Counted from the stretch's first letter, positions 9,332-19,100 are shown. The stretch is DNA of 64,000 nucleotides from Actinomycetes bacterium (GCA_021818265.1 JAKAEP010000003.1:50335-114334); one strand, 5' to 3'. The notes: generated by a model not told the origin, from the sequence alone. A program made the numbers and translations.

Positions 9332-10125
9332 CCGCTCGCGGCCTCCCGTTCCCCCGGACCCCGAGCGGGCGCGCGTCGCTCCTACCGGCACCGCCCTGGC
9401 ACTACTCGGGGGACCTGCTCACCGTCGAGTACCGGACCGACCCCGCGGCCGTCGCGGCCCTCCTGCCCGAGGGCGTGGAGCCGGCCCACGACGACGAGGA
9501 CCCCGGGGCGGTCGCCTTCATCTGGGCCGACTGGCAGAGCTGCGGGGCCGACGGCGCCGAGCTCCTCGACCCGGTGCGCAGCCAGTACCGGGAGGCGTTC
9601 GTCGTGGTGCGCTGCCGCTACCGCGACGCCCTCTACAGCCGGTGCCTCTTCATCTGGGTCGACACCGACTTCGCGCTCGTGCGCGGCCACCTCCAGGGCT
9701 ACCCCAAGAAGCTCGGCTCGATCCACCAGACCCGCCCGGTGAGCGTCGGACGGGCCGGGCCCCGGGTCGGCCCCGGGGGGCGCTTCGGGATGACCCTCGC
9801 CGCGGCCGACCGCCGCCTGGCCCAGGGCACGGTAACCCTCGAGGCCGAGGCGCCGAGCGCCGGGTTCGTGAACGGCCACCCGATGCTGCACCACCGCTAC
9901 CTCCCGCGCATCGAGCTCGACGGCACCGACTCGCTCGAGGAGGTCGTCACGATGGCCGGGGTCGACCTCGAGCTCGGGCCCGCGTGGCGAGGCAGCGCCA
10001 CCCTCGACCTCTTCGACGCGCCCACCGAGGAGCTCGCCTCGATCGCCCCCCGGGAGATCATCGCCGGCTACTACCGCGCCGTCGGCACCACCTTCGCGGG
10101 AGGCACTACCCTCGAGACCCGATGA
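9328..10125 (+). CDS. Acetoacetate decarboxylase family protein
   Basis: GDLLTVEYRTDPAAVAALLPEGVEP, AFIWADWQS, GHLQGYPKKLGSIHQTRP (YPKK Schiff-base Lys region); GTG start overlapping previous stop. Confidence 0.78.
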   Translation: MTARGLPFPRTPSGRASLLPAPPWHYSGDLLTVEYRTDPAAVAALLPEGVEPAHDDEDPGAVAFIWADWQSCGADGAELLDPVRSQYREAFVVVRCRYRDALYSRCLFIWVDTDFALVRGHLQGYPKKLGSIHQTRPVSVGRAGPRVGPGGRFGMTLAAADRRLAQGTVTLEAEAPSAGFVNGHPMLHHRYLPRIELDGTDSLEEVVTMAGVDLELGPAWRGSATLDLFDAPTEELASIAPREIIAGYYRAVGTTFAGGTTLETR

Positions 10126-10652
10126 GCCGGCGGATCGCGAGCAACGAGGCGGCCGTCGTCTCGGGGGCCGAGCGCGACATCCGCGCGCGGCTCGAGGGGC
10201 ACGAGCTCGACTTCACCGCCATGAGCGCCGTCTCGAACATCTACCGCTCGGGGTCAGCGGTGCGCAACCACATGGAGCGCACGGTGCTCTCCGACTACGA
10301 CCTGAGCTGGGTGGCCTTCACGGTCCTGTGGGTGCTGTGGATCTGGGGCGACCAGGAGACCGGCCACGTCGCGGCGGAGGCCGGGGTCACCAAGGGCACC
10401 CTCACCGGGGTGATCAAGACCCTCCAAGGACGGCGACTCATCCGGCGCCTCCCTCACCGTGACGACCGCCGTCGCGTCTCGATCGGCCTCACGCGCTCGG
10501 GTACCCGCCTCATCGAGACGGTCTTCCCCGCTTTCAACCGCCACGAGTCGGTCGCGGTCGCGGGGCTCTCGCGCGCCGAGCAGGACGAGCTCGCGCGGCT
10601 CCTGCGCAAGGTCTTGGCGACGGTGAGCTCGGTCGACGCCACGACGGCGTAG
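10122..10652 (+). CDS. MarR family transcriptional regulator
   Basis: wHTH pattern AAEAGVTKGTLTGVIKTLQGRRLIRRLPHRDDRRRVSIGLTRSG; ATGA overlap with preceding gene. Confidence 0.88.
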   Translation: MSRRIASNEAAVVSGAERDIRARLEGHELDFTAMSAVSNIYRSGSAVRNHMERTVLSDYDLSWVAFTVLWVLWIWGDQETGHVAAEAGVTKGTLTGVIKTLQGRRLIRRLPHRDDRRRVSIGLTRSGTRLIETVFPAFNRHESVAVAGLSRAEQDELARLLRKVLATVSSVDATTA

Positions 10653-10676
10653 GACTCGCGCGTCGAACGCGAGTCC
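10652..10676 (+). terminator. Hairpin immediately downstream of MarR gene (9-bp stem GGACTCGCG/CGCGAGTCC, 7-nt loop)
   Basis: Perfect inverted repeat beginning at the last base of the MarR stop codon, between convergent genes; no clear U-tract. Confidence 0.55.
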
Positions 10677-10748
10677 CTCACGCCCGCGATCTCCGCACCG
10701 GGATGCGCCCGTTCCCGACCCCGCTTGGAGTCTCCGGACGGGGCGGAT

Positions 10749-12254
10749 TTACTCCCTCGCCGCGTCGGCCGTGGCGATCAGGTGGCGAGCGGCACGGGCC
10801 TCGTCGACGCGCGCGACCGGGGTCGTCTGGGGCGCCCGGTGCAGACCCTCAGGATCGGTCGCGGCGCGCTCGGCGATGCGCTCGATCGCCTGGGCCAGGG
10901 CCTCGAGCGTCTGGGGGCTCTCGGTCTCGGTCGGCTCGAACATGAGCGCCTCGTCCACGATGAGCGGGAAGTAGACGGTGGGCGCGTGGAAGCCCTCCTC
11001 TAAGAGGGCCTTGGCGACGTCGAGGGCCCGCACGCCGTAGGCGTCCTTGAGGGCCGTGGCGCGCAGGGTGCACTCGTGCATGCACATCCGGTCGTGGGCG
11101 GCCGGCAGGATCGCCGCCAGGCGCCGGCGCAGCCAGTTGGCGTTCAGCACGGCGTGCTGGGCCACCCGGGTCAGCCCCTCGGCCCCGTGGACCTGGATGT
11201 AGGCGAGGGCCCGGGCGAGCACCAGCGCGTTGCCGTGCCAGCCGTGGACCCGGCCGATCGAGCGCGACGGCGTCGCCCAGGCGAAGCCCTTACCCTCGCG
11301 CACGGCCCGCGGCCCCGGCAGGAACTCGACCAGGTGCGCCGCGACCGCGACCGGCCCCGCCCCCGGGCCGCCGCCGCCGTGGGGGGTGGCGAAGGTCTTG
11401 TGCAGGTTCATGTGCACGATGTCGAAGCCCATGTCCCCGGGGCGCACGACCCCGAGGATCGCGTTGAGGTTCGCCCCGTCGTAGTAGAGGAGCCCGCCCA
11501 CCTCGTGCACGGCGGCAGCGATGCCCTCGATCTCCTCCTCGAAGAGCCCGAGCGTGTTGGGGTTGGTGAGCATGATGCCCGCGACGTCGGGACCGAGCAC
11601 GCCGCGCAGCGCCTCAAGGTCCACGAGCCCCCGGTCGTTCGAGGGCACCGTCGTCACCTCGTAGCCGCCGAGGGTGACCGAGGCGGGGTTGGTGCCGTGG
11701 GCCGAGTCGGGGATGATGACCCGCCGGCGGGCGTCGCCGCGGCTCTCGTGGTAGGCGCGCATGAGGAGGAGCCCCGTCAGCTCGCCGGCCGCGCCGGCCG
11801 CCGGCTGGAGGGTCGCCGCGGACATCCCCGTGATCGCGCAGAGCCGCTCCTCCAGCTCGACCAGGATCTCCAGCCAGCCCTGGGTGAGGGCGGCCGGCGC
11901 GGCGGGGTGCACGCTCGCGAGCGCGGGGTCGGCCGCCACCGCGTCGCAGAACTTGGGGTTGTACTTCATCGTGCACGAGCCGAGCGGGTACATCCCGAGG
12001 TCGACCGAGAACTGGCGGTGGCTGAGCCGGGTCACGTGGGCCACGAGGTCGCGCTCGGAGACCTCGGCGATCGCCACGGGCACCTCGGCCAGGTGCGCGG
12101 CCGGGACCAGCTCGGCGAGGGGGCGGGCCGGCACCTCGGTCGTGCGCAGCTGGTAGGCGCGGCGCCCGGGCACGGAGATCTCGAAGAGGGTGGGCTCGGC
12201 GTCGCGCCCCATGAGGGGCGCCGACGAGGCCCGCCCGGCGGGGCTCGCGGTCAC
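10749..12254 (-). CDS. gcvPB: Glycine dehydrogenase (decarboxylating) subunit 2
   Basis: LGSCTMKYNPKFCD, QPAAGAAGELTGLLLMRAYH, IPDSAHGTNPASVTLGGYE, NLHKTFATPHGGGGPGAGP (PLP Lys); GTG start overlaps gcvPA stop. Confidence 0.95.
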   Translation of the reverse strand: MTASPAGRASSAPLMGRDAEPTLFEISVPGRRAYQLRTTEVPARPLAELVPAAHLAEVPVAIAEVSERDLVAHVTRLSHRQFSVDLGMYPLGSCTMKYNPKFCDAVAADPALASVHPAAPAALTQGWLEILVELEERLCAITGMSAATLQPAAGAAGELTGLLLMRAYHESRGDARRRVIIPDSAHGTNPASVTLGGYEVTTVPSNDRGLVDLEALRGVLGPDVAGIMLTNPNTLGLFEEEIEGIAAAVHEVGGLLYYDGANLNAILGVVRPGDMGFDIVHMNLHKTFATPHGGGGPGAGPVAVAAHLVEFLPGPRAVREGKGFAWATPSRSIGRVHGWHGNALVLARALAYIQVHGAEGLTRVAQHAVLNANWLRRRLAAILPAAHDRMCMHECTLRATALKDAYGVRALDVAKALLEEGFHAPTVYFPLIVDEALMFEPTETESPQTLEALAQAIERIAERAATDPEGLHRAPQTTPVARVDEARAARHLIATADAARE

Positions 12255-13615
12255 TGGAGGGCTCCTCTCATCGCCACGACGTAGCGGTCGATCTCCGCCC
12301 GGGTGCGCCGCTCGGTCACCGCGACGAGCAGCACCTCCTCGGGCGCCTCGATCGAGCGGTCCCCCGGCCCCACCAGCGCGTCCAGGGCGACCCCGGCGAG
12401 GATCCCCTCCTCGGCGAGGCGCGCCACCACCTCGCGGGCCGGACGGCGCAGGCGCAGCGCGAACTCCCGGAAGAAGGGCGCCGGGCTCGCCGGGGCGACG
12501 CCGTCGAGCTTCGTCAGCTCGTCGAAGAGGTAGTGGGCCCCCTGGGCGCAGCGCGTCGCCACCTCGCGCAGGCCCGCCGTCCCGAGCCAGCCCAGCTGCA
12601 CGGCCGCGGCGACGGCCATCAGCGTCTGGTTGGTGCAGACGTTCGAGGTCGCCTTCTCGCGGCGGATGTCCTGCTCGCGCGCGCGCAGCGTGGTGACGTA
12701 GGCGCGGCGGCCCTCGGTGTCGAGCGTCTCGCCGACGATGCGCCCGGGCAGGCGGCGCACCTGGGCCTCGGCGCAGGCGAAGAGACCGAGGTAGGGGCCG
12801 CCGAAGGAGAGCGCCGTGCCGAAGGGCTGGCCCTCCCCCACGAAGACGTCGGCGCCCCACGAGCCGGCCGAGCGCAGCACCCCCGCGGCCACCGGGTCGC
12901 CCGCCACGACGAAGAGGCCCCCGGCCGCCGTGGCGAGGGCCCTCGCCTCGGCGGGGTCCTCGAGGACCCCGAGGTAGTTGGGGTAGGCCACGACGACCGC
13001 GGCGACCCCCTCGGGGTCGACCCCGGACCAGTCGGTGCGCCCCTCGAGGAGGGGCACCTCGACGACCTCGTGGCCGGTGCCGGCGGCGAAGGTGCGCGCG
13101 ACGGCCCGCCAGTGCGGGTGCACCCCCGAGGAGACGAGCATGCGCGAGCGGCCCGTCGCCCCGTGGGCCATGTTGAGCGCCTCGACGAGCGCCGTGGCGC
13201 CGTCGTAGAGGGAGGCGTTGGCGATCGGCAGGCCCGAGAGGCGCGCCACCAGCGTCTGGTACTCGAAGATCGCCTGGAGGACCCCCTGGGCGACCTCGGG
13301 CTGGTACGGGGTGTACGCCGTGACGAACTCGCTGCGCCCGGCGAGGGCCCGCACGACCGGGGGGACCTCGTGGTCGTAGGCCCCGGCGCCGGCGAAGCAG
13401 ACCAGCTCGGCCGCGCGCGCCGCGTTGGCCGCGCCGTAGCCCGCGACGACGGCCGCGGCGTCGGGCTCGGTCATGCCGGCCGGCAGGTCGAGCCCCCCGG
13501 CCAGGCGCACCGCGACCGGGACGTGGGCGTAGAGGCCCTCGAGCGAGTCGACCCCGACGAAGGCGAGCATCGCCTCCACCTCCTCGGGGGTGTGGGGAAG
13601 GTAGTCGGCCATCAC
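12251..13615 (-). CDS. gcvPA: Glycine dehydrogenase (decarboxylating) subunit 1
   Basis: MADYLPHTPEEVEAMLAFVGV, FVTAYTPYQPEVAQGVLQAIFEYQTLVARLSGLPIANASLYDGATA. Confidence 0.95.
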   Translation of the reverse strand: MMADYLPHTPEEVEAMLAFVGVDSLEGLYAHVPVAVRLAGGLDLPAGMTEPDAAAVVAGYGAANAARAAELVCFAGAGAYDHEVPPVVRALAGRSEFVTAYTPYQPEVAQGVLQAIFEYQTLVARLSGLPIANASLYDGATALVEALNMAHGATGRSRMLVSSGVHPHWRAVARTFAAGTGHEVVEVPLLEGRTDWSGVDPEGVAAVVVAYPNYLGVLEDPAEARALATAAGGLFVVAGDPVAAGVLRSAGSWGADVFVGEGQPFGTALSFGGPYLGLFACAEAQVRRLPGRIVGETLDTEGRRAYVTTLRAREQDIRREKATSNVCTNQTLMAVAAAVQLGWLGTAGLREVATRCAQGAHYLFDELTKLDGVAPASPAPFFREFALRLRRPAREVVARLAEEGILAGVALDALVGPGDRSIEAPEEVLLVAVTERRTRAEIDRYVVAMRGALQ

Positions 13616-14664
13616 GACTCCTTGGCGACGAAGGGCAGGGCGACGACGGTGGCCTCCACCTCACGGCCGCGCAGCGCGACCGTGACGGTCTCGCCGACGG
13701 CGAGACCCGGGGTGAGCAGCCCCATCCCGATCCCGCGCTCGAGGACCGGCGAGTAGTTGCCCGAGGACAGAAAGCCCACCGAGCGGCCCTCGGCGAGGAC
13801 CTCGGCCCCCTCGCGCAGGGGCTGGCGGCCCGACGAGGCCAGGCCCACCAGCCGCCGGCGCGGGCCGCTCGCGCGCTCGCGCTCGACGGCCGCCCGGCCC
13901 CGGAAGGTCGGCTTGTTCCAGCCGAGCACCCAGCCGAGGCCCGCCTCGAGGGTCGTCGAGGTCAGCGAGAGCTCGTGGCCGTAGAGGGGCAGCCCGGCCT
14001 CGAGGCGCAGGGTGTCGCGCGCGCCCAGGCCCGCCGGGGTCACCCCGGCCGCCACCAGCGCCCGCCACAGCCCCTCGGCCACCTCGTTGGGGGCCGCGAT
14101 CTCGATGCCGGGCTCGCCGGTGTAACCGGTGCCCGCGACGCGCACCTCGACGCCCCCGTAGTCGAGGCGCGCCACCCGGTTGCGGGCGACCTCGCCGAAG
14201 CGCGGGTCGACCCGTGCCGCGCGCTCGCGCGCGCTCGGCCCCTGCACGGCGAGCACGCTGCGCCCGGCGGTGACGTCGAACCCCGGCAGCGCCGAGAGCA
14301 CCCCGGAGGTGTTCGAGGCGTTGGGCATGACGTCGAAGGAGTCCTCGTCGACCCACCAGACGATGATGTCGTCGACGACGAAGCCGTCCTCGGTGAGCAG
14401 GTGGGTGTACTGGGCCCGGCCCGGGGCGACCTTGGTCAGGTCGTTGGTGAGGGTCGCCTGCAGGGCGTCGAAGGCGCCCGGCCCCTCGCAGCGCACCGTG
14501 CCGAGGTGGCTGACGTCGAAGACCACGGCGTCGCGCCGGCAGGCGAGGTGCTCGGCGAGCGTGCCCGTGGGGTACGCGAGCGGCATCTCCCAGCCGCCGA
14601 AGGGGACCATTTTCGCCCCGAGCTCGACGTGGACGTCGTGGAGGTGGCTGCGGCGCTCGTCCAC
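13612..14664 (-). CDS. gcvT: Aminomethyltransferase (glycine cleavage T protein)
   Basis: LHDVHVELGAKMVPFGGWEMPLAYP...FDVSHLGTVRCEGPGA, GYTGEPGIEI, RLEAGLPLYGHEL; GTG start at 14664. Confidence 0.95.
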   Translation of the reverse strand: MDERRSHLHDVHVELGAKMVPFGGWEMPLAYPTGTLAEHLACRRDAVVFDVSHLGTVRCEGPGAFDALQATLTNDLTKVAPGRAQYTHLLTEDGFVVDDIIVWWVDEDSFDVMPNASNTSGVLSALPGFDVTAGRSVLAVQGPSARERAARVDPRFGEVARNRVARLDYGGVEVRVAGTGYTGEPGIEIAAPNEVAEGLWRALVAAGVTPAGLGARDTLRLEAGLPLYGHELSLTSTTLEAGLGWVLGWNKPTFRGRAAVERERASGPRRRLVGLASSGRQPLREGAEVLAEGRSVGFLSSGNYSPVLERGIGMGLLTPGLAVGETVTVALRGREVEATVVALPFVAKES

Positions 14665-15062
14665 TAGGCGGCCGCCTCCAGGGGGGTCGCGAGACGGGCG
14701 ACCTCGAGCAGGCGCTCGAAGTCGCGCCGGTACACCACGACCAGGGGCACCTCGGGGTAGAGGTCGCGGAACCGGCGCACCTTGCGGTTCTTGCGGGTCA
14801 CCAGGCGCTGGGCGAGCACCGTCAGCTCGACGAAGACGCCGGGCCCGGCGAGGTAGAAGTCGGGGCGGAAGGCGCGCGTGGGCGAGCCGTCGGGTCCCCA
14901 CTCGAGCGGGAACTCCACCGGCTCGTAGAGCCAGTCGTGCCCGGACACCGTGAGGAGCCGCGCGAAGAGGGCCTCGGAGGGGTGCGCGAAGGTGCCCTCG
15001 ACCGGGACCGCGGCGCTGGGGTGGCGACGACGGGTGTCCCCGCCACGCTGGGGCGAGCTCAC
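14664..15062 (-). CDS. Conserved hypothetical protein, possible PD-(D/E)XK nuclease-like fold
   Basis: HPSEALFARLL...EFPLEWGPDGSPTRAFRPDFYLAGPGVFVELTVLAQRLVTRKNRKVRRFRDLYPEVPLVVVYRRDF; GTGA overlap with upstream MerR gene and overlap with gcvT. Confidence 0.7.
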   Translation of the reverse strand: MSSPQRGGDTRRRHPSAAVPVEGTFAHPSEALFARLLTVSGHDWLYEPVEFPLEWGPDGSPTRAFRPDFYLAGPGVFVELTVLAQRLVTRKNRKVRRFRDLYPEVPLVVVYRRDFERLLEVARLATPLEAAA

Positions 15063-15511
15063 GCCGTGACGGCCCCCTTCTCCGACGTCAAGGGCTCGGC
15101 GCCCAGGGTGGTCGAGAGCTCGGCGACCACCGTGGCGAGCGGGACGATGTTGAAGACGCCCTGGCCCCCGCGCAGCAGGTCGACCAGTTCGCCGTCGTCG
15201 TGGGCGAGGACCGAGCCGGCGTCGGAGAGCACCAGGCTCGCGGCGGCCAGGTCGGCCCCGAGCGCGCGGCGCAGGCACTCCACGGCCTGGCGGGCGCGCG
15301 CGAGCGACACCCCGGCGTCGAGGAGGCGCTTGATGACCTTCACCTCGAGGATGTCGGCGTAGGCGTAACGCCGCTTGGAGCCGCTGCCGCGCGCCACGGC
15401 GATCGAGGGGGTGACGAGGCCCGTGCGCGCCCAGTAGTCGAGCTGACGGTAGGTCACGCCGGTGAGCCGGCACACGGTGGGTCCGCTGAATCCGAAGTCG
15501 CTGTCGCCCAT
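15059..15511 (-). CDS. MerR family transcriptional regulator
   Basis: VCRLTGVTYRQLDYWARTGLVTPSIAVARGSGSKRRYAYADILEVKVIKRLLDAGVSLARAR MerR HTH; heads gcvT/PA/PB operon. Confidence 0.88.
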   Translation of the reverse strand: MGDSDFGFSGPTVCRLTGVTYRQLDYWARTGLVTPSIAVARGSGSKRRYAYADILEVKVIKRLLDAGVSLARARQAVECLRRALGADLAAASLVLSDAGSVLAHDDGELVDLLRGGQGVFNIVPLATVVAELSTTLGAEPLTSEKGAVTA

Positions 15512-15548
15512 CTCCCCCTCCCGACCGAGGCACCCGGGAACCGCCCGG

Positions 15549-15564
15549 ACTACACGAGTGTAGT
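15549..15564. promoter_or_regulatory. Candidate operator: palindrome ACTACAC-GA-GTGTAGT upstream of MerR gene
   Basis: Perfect 7-bp inverted repeat with 2-nt spacer, 38 nt upstream of the MerR start. Confidence 0.6.
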
Positions 15565-15574
15565 TAGCCCCGGA

Positions 15575-16354
15575 CTACTCGGCAAACAGGTCGGGTCGCC
15601 CGAGGGCGCTCGTGGAGGCCTCGGCGTAGAGCCGGGGCGGGATCCGCCCGGCCCGTCGGGCCAGCCAGCCGGCCCGCACCGCCGTGGCGACGGCCTCGCC
15701 CATGGCCACGGGGTCGAGGGCGCGGTTGATGGCCGAGGCGGCGAGCACCCCGGCGCAGCCCAGCTCCATGGCGAGCGCCGCGTCCGAGGCCGTCCCCAGC
15801 CCGGCGTCGAGCAGCACCGGCACGCCGACCCGCTCGCAGATCAGGGCCACGGCGTGGGGGTTGCGCACCCCGAGCCCGGAGCCGATGGGCGAGCCCAGGG
15901 GCATCACGGCCACGCAGCCCGCCTGCTCGAGCCGCTGGGCGATCACGAGGTCGTCGTTCGTGTAGGCCCACACCTCGAAACCGTCGGCGACCAGCTCCTC
16001 GGCGGCCGCCAGGGTCTCGACCACGTCGGGCAGCAGCGTGCGGTCGTCGCCGATCACCTCCAGCTTCACCCGGTCGGTCTCGAAGGCCTCGCGGGCGAGC
16101 CGGGCCGTCGCGACGGCCTCGCGGGCGCTGAAACAGCCCGCGGTGTTGGGCAGCAGGGCCACCTTGTTGCGCTCGAGCACGTCGTAGAGGGAGCCCTCGA
16201 CCGACGGGTCGACCCGGCGCAGCGCTACCGTCGCGATGGTGACGTGGGCGGCCTCCAGGGTCGCCTCGAGGACCTCGAGGGACCGGAACCCGCCCGTGCC
16301 GAAGACCAGTCGCGAGTCCGACTCGAACGAGCCGACGGCCAGCAGCTCTTCCAC
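15575..16354 (-). CDS. thiG: Thiazole synthase
   Basis: [71 protein letters not shown]. Confidence 0.95.
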   Translation of the reverse strand: MEELLAVGSFESDSRLVFGTGGFRSLEVLEATLEAAHVTIATVALRRVDPSVEGSLYDVLERNKVALLPNTAGCFSAREAVATARLAREAFETDRVKLEVIGDDRTLLPDVVETLAAAEELVADGFEVWAYTNDDLVIAQRLEQAGCVAVMPLGSPIGSGLGVRNPHAVALICERVGVPVLLDAGLGTASDAALAMELGCAGVLAASAINRALDPVAMGEAVATAVRAGWLARRAGRIPPRLYAEASTSALGRPDLFAE

Positions 16355-16397
16355 CGCGCCCAGCGTAGTTCCGCCGTGGCGAAACTAGGGTTGGAGC

Positions 16398-17207
16398 GTG
16401 CAGCCCGCGGTCGCCCTGACCATCGCCGGCTCGGACTCGGGCGGGGGCGCCGGGATCCAGGCCGACCTCAAGACCTTCGCCGCCCTCGGGGTATTCGGCA
16501 CCTCGGCGCTCACCGCCGTCACGGCCCAGAACACCCTCGGGGTCGAGGCGGTGGCCGTGCTCACCCCCGACGAGGTCGAGGCCCAGGTGCGCGCGGTCGT
16601 CGGGGACCTCGCCGTCGCCGCCGCGAAGACCGGGATGCTCGCCACGCCCGAGGTGGTCGAGCGGGTGGCCGCCCTCGCCGAGGGCGGGCTGCTCGGCCCG
16701 CTCGTCGTCGACCCCGTCCTCGTCGCCACGAGCGGCGACCACCTCATGAAAGACGGCGGTGTCCAGGCCTACCGGGAGCGGCTCGTGCCCCTGGCGACGG
16801 TCGTCACCCCCAACCTCGCCGAGGCGGCCGCCCTCGTCGAGGTGGACCCCCGCGACGTGCGCGCCGTGGAGGACCTCGTCGCCCTGGCCCGGCGCGTCGG
16901 GGCCCTCGGGCCGGCCGCCGTCCTCGTCAAGGGCGGCCACCTCCACGCGCTCGAGCGCTCCCCCGACGTGCTCATCGTCGAGGGCACCGTGAGCGTGCTC
17001 GACGGCGCCCGCGTCGCGACCGAGAACGACCACGGGACCGGGTGCACCCTCTCGGCGGCGATCTGCGCCGGCCTGGCGCGGGGCCGCTCGGTGCCCGAGG
17101 CGGTCGCGGAGGCGAAGGCCTACGTGCGCGCGGCCCTCGAGGGCGCGGCGAACTGGCGTCTCGGCCGGGGACGCGGTCCGATCGACCACTTCGGATGGGG
17201 ACGGTGA
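16398..17207 (+). CDS. thiD: Hydroxymethylpyrimidine/phosphomethylpyrimidine kinase
   Basis: [41 protein letters not shown]...[15 protein letters not shown]. Confidence 0.95.
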   Translation: MQPAVALTIAGSDSGGGAGIQADLKTFAALGVFGTSALTAVTAQNTLGVEAVAVLTPDEVEAQVRAVVGDLAVAAAKTGMLATPEVVERVAALAEGGLLGPLVVDPVLVATSGDHLMKDGGVQAYRERLVPLATVVTPNLAEAAALVEVDPRDVRAVEDLVALARRVGALGPAAVLVKGGHLHALERSPDVLIVEGTVSVLDGARVATENDHGTGCTLSAAICAGLARGRSVPEAVAEAKAYVRAALEGAANWRLGRGRGPIDHFGWGR

Positions 17208-17773
17208 GCGACACCCCTCGCCCGCCGCTCACCACGACGACGAGCATCTGGCCCGCCGCGACGATCGCCGTGGTGGGGGTGGCGCTGCTCGCCGCGTTCC
17301 TCATCGTCGACTGGGTGACGGCCCGACCGGTCGTCACGCGCAGCGGCCCAGCACCGGTGGTGGTGGGCGGCCTCGGTGTCGAGCGGCCGCTCGTCGCCGG
17401 GCTCGCCTACTGCGACCAGCCCCTCGAGGTGCCCCACGACCTCGAGAGCGGCTTCGTCTTCCCCGTGGGCACCACGCCGCGCCCCGGCTCGAACACGCCC
17501 AACCTCGGGGCCGGCGACTTCGACTGCGTGGAGAACCTGGCGACGGCCCACGCCACGAGCGGCGAGGTCCTCGGCTTCTACCGCGCCCACCTGCCGGCGC
17601 TCGGCTGGAGCCTCTTCTCGACGAGCCCCTCGCCGACCGGCCATCCCCAGTACCTGTTCCAGCGTTCCTCGAGCGACGGCTTCTACTGGGAGATCGGCGT
17701 GACGATCCGCTCCACCACGCCGGGTCACGTGCGCTGGAGCTTCACCCTCTTCCAGAACTCCCAGACGGTCTAG
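17204..17773 (+). CDS. Hypothetical membrane-anchored protein
   Basis: GTG start overlapping thiD stop; N-terminal TM helix IAVVGVALLAAFLIVDWV then extracytoplasmic domain. Confidence 0.7.
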   Translation: MSDTPRPPLTTTTSIWPAATIAVVGVALLAAFLIVDWVTARPVVTRSGPAPVVVGGLGVERPLVAGLAYCDQPLEVPHDLESGFVFPVGTTPRPGSNTPNLGAGDFDCVENLATAHATSGEVLGFYRAHLPALGWSLFSTSPSPTGHPQYLFQRSSSDGFYWEIGVTIRSTTPGHVRWSFTLFQNSQTV

Positions 17774-19038
17774 GCCGCGACCGCGACGAGCTCGGGCTCT
17801 TCTATCGGGGCCCGCCGGGTGATCGAGGACCACAGGGCGAGGTTGAGCGGGTAGATCACGTAGCCGATCCGGGTCGCGGAGGCCACGCAGATCACGACCG
17901 CGAAGGCCACCGAGAGCACGGCGAGCAGTTGGCTGAGCGAGAGCGGGTGGTGCCGGCGCAGGTAGCGGGCGAAGAACGTCCCGCCGACGACGAAGGTCAC
18001 GGGGGCGAGCACGTGGCCGAGCACGGGCTCCCAGGTCGTGAGGATGTGCCCGGGCAGGGCGCTCGCCGCGGGCGAGGTCACCCCGGCCAGGCCGAGCGGG
18101 AAGGCGAAGACGTTCGCCGCGAAGGCCACCGGGTCGCGCACGGCGAAGGGCAGCGTCGTGGCGAGCACGATCACCCCGACCCAGGCGAGGACCCGCGGCC
18201 AGCTGGCGCGCCCCTCGCGGTCGCGCGCGACGAGCAGCGCCCCCGCGGCGAGCGGCCAGGCCGTCAGCTTCATCGCCGCCGCGAGCCCGAGCGCGAGGCC
18301 GGTCAGGTTGGCCTGGCGGCGCTGCAGCGCGGCCACCGCGAGCAGGCACAGCGCGAGGATCGGCATGTCGTCCCCGCCGGTCGAGAGGAAGAGCGCCCCG
18401 GTCGGCAGGGCGAGGAGAACCTGGGCGACGCGCAGCTTCTGGTCGGCGCGCGCGCGCAGGAGCGCGAGCGCTGCGCCGCTCGTCACGAGGGTCATGAGCG
18501 TCATGATGATGCGCGCGTCGGTGAGGCCGTCGGCCTCGTGGGTCGTCGCCGAGGGCAGCCCGAAGACGCCCATGAGCGGGAAGTACGGGAAGAACGACTC
18601 GAAGGCCGGCAGCCCCTTGATCTCGCCGACGACCTTGCCGTTGTGGTCGTAGGCCCGGTACGGCGTGTGGTCCTTCGAGAGCGCCTGGCCGGCCCGGGTG
18701 ATGACCCCGACCTCGGGCTGGGCGTGGTGCCAGTGGGCCTCGAGCCCGAGGGGCACCGCGACCGCGCCGACCCCCACCGCCACGAGCAGGACGACCCGGG
18801 CCAGGTGGACCCGACGGCGCACCCGTCGGGCGAGGACCAGCGCCGCGACGCCGACGAGCGCGTAGGGGCCGATCGTGAGGTAGCCCCACTGCCACTGGGC
18901 GCCCTGGGTCGAGAAGACCCCGAGCAGGGCCGCGAAGACGGCCGAGGCCAGGTAGAGCACGCCGTCGCCCGCGAGCCCCCCGAGGCGGGCCCATCGGGAG
19001 GCGGCGGCGTCGCGAAGCCTCACCAGGCGAGCCACCAC
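17770..19038 (-). CDS. Polytopic membrane protein, probable GT87/DUF2029-like glycosyltransferase
   Basis: Multiple TM segments; LPAFESFFPYFPLMGVFGL, GLALGLAAAMKLTAWPLAAGALL pattern of DUF2029 proteins. Confidence 0.65.
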   Translation of the reverse strand: MVARLVRLRDAAASRWARLGGLAGDGVLYLASAVFAALLGVFSTQGAQWQWGYLTIGPYALVGVAALVLARRVRRRVHLARVVLLVAVGVGAVAVPLGLEAHWHHAQPEVGVITRAGQALSKDHTPYRAYDHNGKVVGEIKGLPAFESFFPYFPLMGVFGLPSATTHEADGLTDARIIMTLMTLVTSGAALALLRARADQKLRVAQVLLALPTGALFLSTGGDDMPILALCLLAVAALQRRQANLTGLALGLAAAMKLTAWPLAAGALLVARDREGRASWPRVLAWVGVIVLATTLPFAVRDPVAFAANVFAFPLGLAGVTSPAASALPGHILTTWEPVLGHVLAPVTFVVGGTFFARYLRRHHPLSLSQLLAVLSVAFAVVICVASATRIGYVIYPLNLALWSSITRRAPIEEPELVAVAA

Positions 19039-19100
19039 CGCCCAAGTGTACCGAGCGGCCCCGCCGCGGCCCCGGTTCCCCGCGCCTAGGCTCGGGGGCC

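Noticed and set aside
11076-13756. + strand ORFs 11076..12284 and 12533..13756
   Set aside because: Antisense to gcvPB/gcvPA; H/R/G/A-rich shadow translations
16355-16397. Possible TPP riboswitch upstream of thiG/thiD
   Set aside because: The divergent intergenic region is only 43 bp, too short for a THI element
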